Positions 54,590 through 64,000 of a DNA stretch of 64,000 nucleotides are shown here, piece by piece. The DNA comes from Branchiostoma floridae (Eukaryota; Chordata; Leptocardii; Amphioxiformes; Branchiostomatidae), in NCBI RefSeq assembly GCF_000003815.2, contig NC_049990.1, forward strand, positions 17,252,532 through 17,316,531. Reading direction: 5' to 3'. Numbering within the stretch: the stretch's first letter is position 1; the number at the start of each line of letters is the position of its first letter. Position numbers and translations under genes: made by a program. The notes under the pieces were generated by a model. It was not told the DNA's origin. It was given only the letters and a program-made list of their open reading frames with translations, and made no database searches.

Positions 54590-56575
54590 TGATATCAGCA
54601 TATGTTCCACCAGATGACAGACCTGCACTACAAAAGTTATTGAATACGATTAATGAGCTGAACATAAAGAGGTTATGTGGAGATCTCAACACAAAACACA
54701 CATCCTGGGGAAACAGATAGCTAGGTCAAATGTTCAGCGACGCAATGAAATCCGGTGACTTGCAAATAATTAACAACAATACCCCAACCAGAGAGGAAAG
54801 CATTACTGACCTAACAATAGTTAGACCTGACAAGGGGGTCACAGTGGGAATCATAGGTGTATTAGAAATCTGGGAACAAAATATCACACTATTGGTTAAC
54901 ATCTCCTAAAACACGAGAAACAACGACTACAAGATGAACACACATATGTAGAAGAATCACACAAGTACATCCTCAGCCTTGACCTCACTCTAGAAGAGGT
55001 GCAGACAGTGGTCAGAGGAGTGGATGCAAGCAGCTCTCCCAGCCCCACAGAGAGAAGACTTCCAGTCATGATAAAATATGAGGGAGAGGGCTTGTTTATC
55101 GCCATTCTACAAATGCTGGACCTGGAGTGGGAGACAGGTCAGATCCCAAAACCGATTAATGAAGACAAGATACTCATAAAGAAGCCTGGAAAGGATTATT
55201 ACAACAAGGTACGCAGCTATAGACCAATAACGCTCTCAAGCGTGGTGGAAAGTAGCTCATGGAAAGTAGTGGTGGACAATAGACTCTCTGAGGTGGGCGG
55301 AAGTTAACCACATACTGTCCCCTTATCAGGAAGCATACAGAAAGCACCGAACGGCTACTCACGGAGTTCTAAGACTAGTCCAACAGGCAACACATTGAGG
55401 AAAGCTGGAAAAGGAATGAAATAACAGTGGCCGTCTTCGATGATTACCTCCATGAAAAAATGGAGGTATAGTTTTGAGTGTGTCTGTGTGTGTGTTTGTG
55501 TGTTTGTGTGTGTGTCTGTGTGTCCGCATATTTGTGGTCATCATAACTTGAGAACCTCTTGATGGACTACGATGATATTTGGTATGTAGGTAGGGGTTGG
55601 GAAGACGAAGGTCAAGGTCAATTTTGGGCCCCCTGGTGTGTGGCCTTGGTACTGCAGCGCAACTTCCGGTTTTGCTATCTCGGTGTTCTGAACATGCTAT
55701 GGTCAAGATTTTTAAGCATTAGATAGCTCTTGTGCTCAGGAAAAAATTACGTAAGTTAGGGCCCCCTAGCGTCTAGTTTGGGAATAGCAGGGGCATTTTT
55801 GTCAAAAACTTCTGACGAGGATAACTCAAGAAGGGAACAACGGATTTTCATCATTTTTGGTATGTAGGTACCTTAGACAATTTTGTACAAGATTAAATAC
55901 TAATTATGCAAAATAGAAGTACATTTGCATAATTAATGAGGATATTATATCATGGCAGTTTTTTCAATGTATCTCTTGTCCTGGATGTGATATGGTCTTG
56001 ACATTTGGCTGGTAGATAGCTTGCAGTGTCATGACAAAGTGGGGCAGATTTTAGCCCCCTAACATTTAATTGCGGAACTGCAGGGGCGTTTTTGTCAAGA
56101 CATTCTAAAGAGGATAACTGCAGAAAGGATTGATGGATTGGCATCATACTAGGCATGCGGGTACCTTAGGCAAATATGTTCATAATGATATACATTTTAT
56201 GCAAATGAGGACTTAATTTGCATGATTAATGAGGAAATTGTATAATTCCATTGTTTTCAATAACTGGACTTCAATAAATGTAACACATGCTAACTATGAT
56301 AGGTGGAATATAAGCAGATACCAAATATGGTAATGAGGAACTTATTTGCATAATTTATGTAAAAATTGCAAAAACGCTTTATGATTAATAATGGGAATTT
56401 TATAATGGTGACATGTGTACGTTAGTCAATGATGAACAATACCATGCATAAATTATGTTAATGTGCTAGTCAATTGCATGAAATTTACGAAAGCTCTAAA
56501 TTTTCATGGAGGTATGAGGTCGCCGAACTCTAGTTATGAAGGGTGCTTCGACAGAATATGGCAGAAAGGGTTTTT
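54590..56575 (+). mobile_element. Decayed LINE: endonuclease and RT pieces, split by an insertion
   Basis: Endonuclease part: SAYVPPDDRPALQKLLNTIN and LCGDLNTKHTSWG (about 54590-54715). RT part: YYNKVRSYRPITLSS (about 55195-55240), PYQEAYRKHRTATHGVLRL (about 55320-55378), then ITVAVFDDY. The last runs into an insertion at 55447 and resumes after 56533 as YEGCFDRIWQKG. Stops and frameshifts throughout. The GDLN...HTSWG and SYRPITL motifs fit a Jockey/I-like non-LTR element. Confidence 0.7.
55447..56533 (+). mobile_element. Helentron-like non-autonomous element in a LINE
   Basis: 1087 bp. The 5' terminus CCTCCATGAAA (55447-55457) pairs with TTTCATGGAGG (56502-56512), which lies 21 nt before the 3' end CTCTAG. 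A (TG)n-rich stretch (about 55478-55525) lies near the 5' end. Units with AAGGTCAAGGTC, GGGCCCCCT and GGATAACTGCAG recur inside. Flanks read TTA on both sides, or a clean A/T join with no duplication; the LINE frame fixes the junction. Asymmetric subterminal inverted repeat, microsatellite and lack of coding match HINE/Helentron elements. Confidence 0.6.
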
Positions 56576-58110
56576 GTTTTGCATCCGGCTTTACTTGGCT
56601 CTAACCCTTTAAGGAAGAAGCAAGTACTCCGCAATGATCAAGTTCGCATTATTTACTTAATGACTTTGTTAACACTATAGGTGGTAATATTATATTTCAA
56701 TCACAATCGTTTAGGTCAATATCCTAAACACATTAGGATTATTTCTACTTCATAGTGAAACGGGCAACAATGTATTCATCTTGGAAAAATGGCCAATCAA
56801 CACAAGCATTGATGATTAAGGGGCAAAAGTTACTAATCATAAATACGATTTTGTAACATAAGCTACTAACGTTAGTACGTAACAAAAATACCAGTGCATG
56901 TGCTACGACAGAAGAGTTAATTCTGAAGTAAAACTTTGTGACGGTATTTTTCGACTAAAGCACAAATCAAACGATTATATCTGTGCACCAGTTTGTCTGT
57001 CGCCTACATATACATCGTGCAAATAAAGTTCTTCTGATTAAAGAACATGATTTTGACTGGCTCCTCTAATCCGTTGATTCTATTTGAGTATCGAATGCGG
57101 TATCGGGTTACACTTGTTCCTGCGCACTAGAATATGGTGCTGTAATACACCGTATGGCTATAACATTGACTAACAATATGGTTGGTTCAAAGAATTTTAA
57201 AGCAAAGCAGCACGAAATTCGTGACAGCGAATGTCTTTTTTATCTTTACTTTCCTATCACTACGTACAATAGATGTTGTTTTGTTCTCAGAAAAGAAAGA
57301 ATACGACCAGACTTTAATTCCACTCTCTTGACGTACGGTGAACCAATCAGCAAACAGCTTCTGAATGATTGACAGATTATTTCCCGCCATTGGAACTGAA
57401 CAGACGAAGTTTATTTCTTCGCATTTACCAAACATTTTAGACAGTCTTTCTAGTAACGTGGTGGGTTACCTGAGTTTATTCTCGCAATTTTCTAAATCAT
57501 TGGTCCATATGGATACTGGTGCAGCAAAAACACTTTATCTGGCCGTTGCTGATTCTGCAAGACTGTGGAAACATGTTATCACGGACAGTCCCAATCAGTC
57601 CTTCTTCTTGTTCCTTATCATCCTGACGGACGTTCAGTTCCGACGGGCTCTTTCAGTCCACTCACTTCATGTTTAGTATTTGGCGGAAGGGTGCAGTAAT
57701 ACGCAGGATATGTTTTGTTAGCTATATATGATTTGGTCCAAATTCGTCAAAAAACACTTATGGCTGTGTATGTATCTGTTCCGGTAGTCATCCGATCTTT
57801 GGCGACGATCAGCAACCCCAGTGTCTATTCCCCTCCCTAAAATGTTAAGACCCGTCAGTAACAAGGGCTTTGAACAGAAGTGGTGATTCATCACAATCAT
57901 ACATTTCTTTGGTAACTTTCCCAGCTTACAGACACAACAGATAAATATTTCAGGGCTACTAGGTAGCATTTCTTATGCATTGGCAGTGGGTTCAGATTTT
58001 GAATGAGTTGACGTTTGTCCTACCTTTCCAAATTTGTTGGCAAAGCCAAATACAATCTTTTTTTCCTTAATGGAAATCGGTACTCGTGCTATTGCTAAAG
58101 AACTTTTGTG
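56576..58110. other. Stretch with no supported gene
   Basis: Open frames exist on plus (about 57365-57676) and minus (about 57718-57969, with ICCVCKLGKLPKKCMIVMNH) but neither has splice or domain support. Probably decayed mobile DNA. Confidence 0.4.
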
Positions 58111-58257
58111 CTACTGCACCTTGAGCTGTGCATTTGCCTCTCTTGTGGCAAGGAATAAACAATCTCCATCCTCGTACAGCCTGCGCATGCGTCTTGGAGT
58201 TGTGAAGTCACATCTCCCACATTGCACATGCTCGAAATGACTGCTCTCCCCTTTTCG
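58111..58257 (-). CDS. Coding-like terminal exon with CxxC motif
   Basis: After an acceptor ending AAAAACAG the frame reads RKGESSHFEHVQCGRCDFTT, PRRMRRLYEDGDCLFLATRE and ANAQLKVQ then TAG (49 codons, no stops). The composition is protein-like. Family unknown; gene or transposon cannot be told apart. Confidence 0.3.
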   Translation of the reverse strand, partial: RKGESSHFEHVQCGRCDFTTPRRMRRLYEDGDCLFLATREANAQLKVQ

Positions 58258-59615
58258 CTGTTTTTTTTAAGTCAATACATATGGGACTTTTGTTTTAGAC
58301 ACTCAAACGTATGAAAGCCGTCTTGGCACATAGAGCATGTATTTGTCTGAACGTTTACTCTTCTGTTGTCTTGCAGCAGCATGCAAATGGCCGCATAAGG
58401 ACTTTTCGGATTGCCCGGAAACATGCTCGGACAGGTGTGCGGCTATTTTTCCTCACACCTCTGTGTTTTTCTGTCCGATATCATTGATGTCGCTTGTACC
58501 GTGTTGAGTTTTGTCCTTGTCGAGGACGAAAGAGAGCAAACTTGTCACCAGGCGGAAGCGATGGCCCCACCGATGCCGACTCCTCTCCGCCGAGAGGATA
58601 TGGATGGACCTTCATCTTCCGGATTTTCATGGGAGGCAGCATTTCAGGGAGTTCAGACAACTTGTCTTCGATTTGGATTTCTTTGCACCCAATTTAATGC
58701 AATGCAGTAACTGAGTGATGATTTAGATACCGATACCTTGTTCGACTGTGAACAATGGAGTTGTCGCCATGGCAACATGAATGGCAGTAAACACAGTTTC
58801 TGAGATTGTGCCACTTGTTTGACCTGAAGAGGGTAATATATGCTGTTAGGTAATGAGTAGATTTAATGTGTGAGACGATAAAGAAGACTATAAAATCACG
58901 TCCCCACTTATTGAATGCTTGTAATATATTAAGAGTGAGAGTCGTACACTAAGGGAACGACCGATGGCGTTCGGATTAAGAGCGACTAAAGCCACATCGG
59001 CAAAGACTGACCACGAGCTAGCTGATCACAAAACACAATTACGTATTAGTTCAAGAAAATTCAGGCGAAGGCAAAAAGTAGGAATCATTACATGAAATTG
59101 AGACCAAAAGAAGTATACTTAGCCAAACAATGTCATAAATGTTCGCTTTTCCAAAAATAAAAAGCTAGATTTCATCCCAGGTAATCCCACACTTGTTTCA
59201 AGTGCCCCTTAAGAAAAGCCCTTTATCAACTTTATCATTTATCCAGATGTGGCCATTTCGCGACTTGTGATGCGTGATCGGCTCTTAAACTTATACATTT
59301 TAATCATTGCAATTCTTGTCTGACACTGCAGCTGAACAAAAAGAATCTGAGAGTAAGGCACGGAGGACCCGCCAAACTCTTACAAATTATTTCAGAATGT
59401 CAGATAGACTGTAAGCAGTGGATTCCTTCTAGCCTCTTGAGTTCTGCCTTTCTCCCAGTTGTGCTCCGTCCGAACATCTGTATGAATGCCAGCCTGGGAG
59501 GATGAATAGTGAGTGGTAATGTATCCTTGTAATGCGCATGTATCTGCAAACATATATTCACATATGTGACATATATGGGGCTTCAGCAGTGCAGTTACAG
59601 TTGGCAAAAGCTTAC

Positions 59616-59735
59616 CCTTGTTTGCACACTTGACAACACCAGAAGCTTCTCACACATGCCACAGGCATCCTCTACCTCATTGGCTTTAGGCCTACAAATG
59701 CAGTAGCCAGCCTGAGATACATACTTAGGCACCAT
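59616..59735 (-). CDS. Coding-like exon with paired cysteines
   Basis: ATG at 59735, reading MVPKYVSQAGYCICRPKANE and VEDACGMCEKLLVLSSVQTR, then donor GTAAGC. CxC and CxxC pairs suggest a metal site. No confident partner exon; the frame below contains a degenerate zinc-finger-like PHICHICEYMF segment. Confidence 0.3.
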
Positions 59736-60574
59736 GTTATTAAAGCGGGGATGATTCGTTTGAGGAGATGGGCAATATTCTTCAAAATTGAAAGAACGTA
59801 CATGTAGTACTACATAGTTGGCCCGGTATACCTTTACCCACTTGTTTGCTTTGCCGTTTTGCTTGCACCTGTTGGTAGGTAAGGATCTTCAGGGCACTGT
59901 GCCTGGATTGTTTTTCCTACAATGATAGGATCCCAAACTCAGTGCGGTACTTAGACCACGAAATCCGTGCATGGTAGGGAATGGACTTAGCTAATGTCCA
60001 TACGGGGAACGTCATCGTCACGTACTTTTTTTCTGTTACAGTATCAATCTACCAGTTTGTATAGGCTGGTAGCTGTAGCATGATTGTATGTCTGTACGTA
60101 CACACAACCTTTATGAAATTTACAGGACCAGAGTGAGGTAAACAATGTTGTAAACTAGTATCTGTTACATGAACTGTATTGTATTGTATTGTACATCCAT
60201 AATGTTAGAATCCCTGTTCTATGATAGCCTGTACAGGTGCAGTTCTTTCAATTTTCTAATGTAACGTTACCGATTTAAAGGAATGGGGAGTGTGACTAAT
60301 TTGAAAAAAAAACACAACTCCGAAAGAAGAATTTCAGAGTAAAAGAGATGTATGGTGGAGATGAGGATGAATGGATAAATCTAGTTGTGAAAAAACATGC
60401 CAAAAAAGTAGAAATTTAAACGACAAATTGTGAGTCCATGATACCCATGCCACAGATGTTATTGTGGGGATTCTTTCTCAGCATTTCCACGACGGTCCAT
60501 TTGGCCGACTTTCTCGGCATTACCGATAGGTTCTGCCAGGGGGAATTTTCCCGTGCACGATTCTGTGATCCTGT

Positions 60575-60937
60575 CTAACAGTTACAAAGCTTATTGGCAA
60601 AACCATACCCTATGAGCATGTCGTCTCCTGTCACTGTTTCCACGACCGGAAGGGTGACCTGTGTTGAATTTTGAGTATATACATACGAATGATATGTCGG
60701 ATTGTTGTACCATGTCCATGGCGACTGTGGCCAGGATGGGCTCCCGTCCTTTACACTTCCCCCCGCACCTCGCATACTTTCCTCAGCTCTCCTCTGTTTT
60801 CTACCAAAGACTGCTATCATACTTCTTCATTAAGTTTGTTTTTTAATTTGCTGCTAGTACGTACCTGTTTCTGTTGCGACCATTATTGTGGTTACCCCCG
60901 TTATACCCATTGGAACTTTTGTCAGTGCAAGAGCCAT
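60575..60937 (-). CDS. Candidate two-exon small gene (102 aa)
   Basis: Exon 60865-60937 (MALALTKVPMGITGVTTIMV, donor GTACGT) joins exon 60575-60810 (acceptor GATAGCAG) in frame to give VFGRKQRRAEESMRGAGGSV, SPSWPQSPWTWYNNPTYHSY and VYTQNSTQVTLPVVETVTGD, ending TAG. A TATAAAT lies immediately upstream of the ATG, too close to be its promoter if this is the true start. The second exon looks more protein-like than the first. Function unknown. Confidence 0.3.
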
Positions 60938-61696
60938 TTATACTGCCTTTTTTTCCTTTTTTTGGTGGGAGGGGGGTGCTCCTGGTTGCCCCAGCCCGTC
61001 TTTCTGCCGCTTAGTATAATCAACATCGTTTAGTGAGGAAGCTGCATTTGTCGCAACGTAGTACTTCTTTATAACCTGTTCCAAATTTTCGTTCGAAGTG
61101 AGTGTCATTGCGACGATAGGAATTGAACAATTTGGACGTTGTCGTGAATTAAGAAATCTGAAGTTTTAATGGCCGGCATGTACACGTTCCTTGATTCGGG
61201 CATTTATTTTTTCATTTTGTTGTTGTCTGAACACGAACTTCTGACATACTTTCAAATGTCCTCTGTTGGTCTGAGTATTCCAGGTGTTGTACAGTCTCCA
61301 TTACGGGCCATTTCGTGGATGTGTTTTTTGCACGTTGGTTTTTGAAGCCGCTCTAATTTTTCTGTCGGGGGGGGGGGGATCCATCAGGATGTCCCACCTG
61401 AAATCTTCCCTTGCGCTGCCGACGGCTCTCTCTACTTGGGCGTTCGCCCGCAACATACATTTTCACTTCTTCGCTATCCCCATAAAGACGTTGAACCGCC
61501 TTTTCAGGCTAGAATGTGCAGCCCTTTTGTTGATATCAAATTGTATCGATTTTGATCCAAAAAATAAGCTAAAATCGACATGACAAAAGTGGATTATACT
61601 AAGAGCCAATGACATTCACGTATGTTTCATACCGCCATGTCGATTCATAGGCCGACCCACATGTTGAAATCAGATGTCAAACTGTAGGATGAAATG

Positions 61697-61927
61697 TCAT
61701 CCCTCCGCGCTGAAAACGTTCGTCCTTAGTCCACCACTATGCCCTGGAGATACACCACTGTCCCCTGGAGATACACTCGACACTTTGTAATCTATTACGC
61801 TTTGTAGTTGTGTTAGGTCCTTATCGGTTGGTATGATGTATCTACCTCTTGTCAAAGTTGTATGTTGGTTCGTGTTCAAGCCCGGCGCGGCAGATGAATG
61901 GTACTGATTTACAATTTGTATGATCAT
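61697..61927 (-). CDS. Open frame with duplicated SPGxSG, weak
   Basis: Reads MIIQIVNQYHSSAAPGLNTN, LTRGRYIIPTDKDLTQLQSV and SSVSPGDSGVSPGHSGGLRT, then TGA. A possible acceptor (AAATCAG) lies inside it. The composition is suggestive, but there is no homologue I recognise. Confidence 0.2.
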   Translation of the reverse strand: MIIQIVNQYHSSAAPGLNTNQHTTLTRGRYIIPTDKDLTQLQSVIDYKVSSVSPGDSGVSPGHSGGLRTNVFSAEG

Positions 61928-62377
61928 CCAAAAAACATGGCATTATGTTGTTGACATGTCTTTTGCTGCCTCTACGTCAGTTGCAAATTTTTCTCTGACC
62001 ATGTGCATTCGTCAGCACAACGCTTTGAGAGCGCATTTCCTATACAAGAGGTAAACCATATTCTTTTGCTGTTTTTGTGGTACTTTTTTGTTGGGTTAAT
62101 CTCCCCCGCCACTACCTGATTGCCTAATTTTACTTGGAATACTTTTCTCTTTTAATGTTTGGTGATATGTGAAAAGATTTGGAGATTTCTATGATATTTC
62201 GCCTTGAAAGATATTCAACTTCCATTGCTTTCCCAAACTGTATTTTTTATTTCATTGCATTTTACATATAAATTCAAATATTGATGATAGAATAAAACGA
62301 AAGGAATGAGTTGTGGCGCAACTACTGATGTTTGCCTGTTGGTTTGGTAAAGACGTCTTAATGAATGTACAGTCATT

Positions 62378-62620
62378 TCATACTTCCCCAGCATCGTCAT
62401 TTTTGGCAAGTGTATCAAACACTGCTGCCTGTAGGTCTCCTGTCCAGGTACATGAGCGCATAGCAATTTCCTTCTCAGAGGTAGCATCTCGGCAATGGCT
62501 TCGATGGTCTCTCCATCGCCGGTAGCCACTTAGCCATGTTCTCACACAGCTTCCGCCAGGCGTCGCGCCGTTGAGCCAGTCTCCCTGCGATTGCACATGT
62601 TGTACCGACCACAGCTGACT
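62378..62620 (-). pseudogene. Frameshifted coding remnant
   Basis: Minus-strand VVGTTCAIAGRLAQRRDAWR and KLCENMAKWLPAMERPSKPL is open up to LPRCYL. A second frame (EAIAEMLPLRRKLLCAHVPG) then continues, so a frameshift is likely. Probably transposon-derived; family not identified. Confidence 0.25.
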
Positions 62621-63094
62621 CAGATTATTATTTAAAAATGTCATAATTTCTTCTTTATATTATTATTAGCCATGCCTTGATTTCTTGCATGATACTCCAA
62701 TTATGAAATCTAGGGTTACACAAATCATATTTAGTTAGCCTGGTAACCATACAAAAATCGAACAGAAACAATATCAAAACCTACTTCGTCATGTCGACGT
62801 CGTCTCCTCCTTCTGCCATCTTTGACTAGGAAATTGGGAGTCGCCAAAGGGAGGATCACCTTAAGTTTGGACTTTTTCTGTTACAGAACGTTGCATATAC
62901 ACCATTGCACAACTGCATTATTGTCTGTGAGTGATTTTTTTTAAATTTCTTTTCCTTTCCTTTTCAAGCAGCCTAAAGATCATGCTGAAACACACAGCAG
63001 GTAAGCTTGCAACTGGATGAAAAAATAATTGTTTTGTGTTGAAAACATAAGTACAAATGTTAAATGGTTTTTATGTCAAAGCCCCCCTTCTTCT

Positions 63095-63597
63095 TCATTC
63101 CACGTACGGCAGAACCCAATCGGTGTCGATAGACACACCACTGTAATGTTCATTATTTTCTACTCGATTGTCCTGGAGGAGAAATACACTCTCATTGTCC
63201 TTTTGCTTAATCAAGTCTTCTTCTGGCTGTAACAGAAATGTCAAGCTAATTGTGGATCCAAATAAAGTCAAGTAACAGGTGTTTGTGATTAGCAAACAGT
63301 CCACAATTCAGAATAAAAAGGTTTCTTGATTCTGTTTTTTGCTTTTACAACTAAGATGCTACTCTCACTAGTACATAGATAATCGTACGTAGTATTGATT
63401 CATTCGCCTTTCTTGGCGTTAAGCATAATACGCCCTTGTTGATTGAAAGTTTGTTGCCTCATGTTCCTACCATTTCTTTTCAACTGATGTGCACAGACCT
63501 GTCCAAGCGAGATATCAAATACAACACGCTTGTCATCGTAGTCAATGTCGGCAAAACAAGGCAGTACAAGGAAGAATAGAAGCAGACGGGAAGCGGT
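63095..63597 (-). CDS. 3' end of an unidentified minus-strand gene (two exons)
   Basis: Terminal exon 63095-63226 (acceptor TCTGTTACAG) reads PEEDLIKQKDNESVFLLQDN, RVENNEHYSGVSIDTDWVLP, YVE, then TGA. The preceding exon, ending at 63499 with a weak donor GTCTGT, reads ADIDYDDKRVVFDISLGQ and joins in phase 0. Its upper part (up to 63597) is hydrophobic (LLLFFLVLPCFA); that could be a membrane or signal segment or merely a pyrimidine tract. The remainder would lie at or beyond the window edge. Confidence 0.35.
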
Positions 63598-64000
63598 CTT
63601 TAACAGTCAAAATAAGAGTGCAAAAGTCAGTCATGTCTTTGTTGACAGATCTGTACATCGGAAATTATTTGTACCAACATCTGTGCAATAAATGAACAAG
63701 ACGCAACGTCACGAACAAGATCGTCAACCGAACCCCACGATGCGAATCCAAGTAGAACAAAAAATCATCATTCTTACACTACACTTTTCTTTTGGGAGTC
63801 CAGTTCAAAGCCCGTCTCGTCGACGATATATATACGGTGAGACTTACCCGATCATTCAATCTATTGTCGCTGAGAGTGGTTCGCAGCAATGTGAAGAAGA
63901 CCTTCACCACACCTTCATCTACAGAATGCCCCCGGTTTAATATGTTTCGTATGATCAGTCATGAACATGGGCAATGTTGTTATAATAAATCAGCTGTGTC

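Overview
The window looks like chordate-type invertebrate nuclear DNA, most likely amphioxus (Branchiostoma). It is AT-rich and intron-rich, has GT/AG splice sites and no operons, and is crowded with small DNA transposons, SINEs and LINE pieces. It carries single-pass membrane proteins ending in an NHL beta-propeller, a family I associate with amphioxus. The species is inferred from gene content, not proven. A run of 100 Ns (43233-43332) marks an assembly gap.

Three genes can be assembled from splice sites and reading phase, all on the minus strand. Gene A (exons 8171-8924, 7488-7609, 4705-4789, 624-1600; 645 aa) and gene C (44569-45322, 43337-43518, 43057-43150, 42016-42860; 624 aa) share one plan: long low-complexity N-terminal exon, membrane-segment exon, short Ser/Thr stalk exon, and one exon for the whole NHL propeller. 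Their intron phases are identical. Between them lies gene B (18 exons, 36641 down to 12157; 1099 codons including the stop). It encodes a signal peptide, a PSI domain, a Cys-rich segment, three copies of a module I cannot name, a tetrabasic processing site, a long beta-strand-rich region, a Thr/Pro-rich linker and a C-terminal von Willebrand factor A domain with a complete MIDAS. All 17 junctions keep frame, but exon 9 contains an in-frame TAA.

Relics show the NHL genes were once a longer head-to-tail array: a decayed NHL 3' end at 10449-10668, an orphan acidic-repeat exon at 39192-39335, and a 5' sequence block repeated upstream of three units (9881-9970, 40411-40541, 48408-48535).

The rest is mostly mobile DNA. 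Examples are a 2.0-kb palindromic TTA-flanked element whose arms carry private insertions, a TTAA-flanked piggyBac-type MITE, tRNA-derived SINEs, a decayed multi-ORF transposon with an in-frame 83-codon duplication, Helentron-like repeats (one cutting a LINE reverse transcriptase inside motif A), and 160-bp tandem units on both sides of gene C. From about 49.9 kb to the end the window holds a broken DDE transposase, LINE pieces and several coding-like exons, mostly minus strand, that I could not assemble into a gene.
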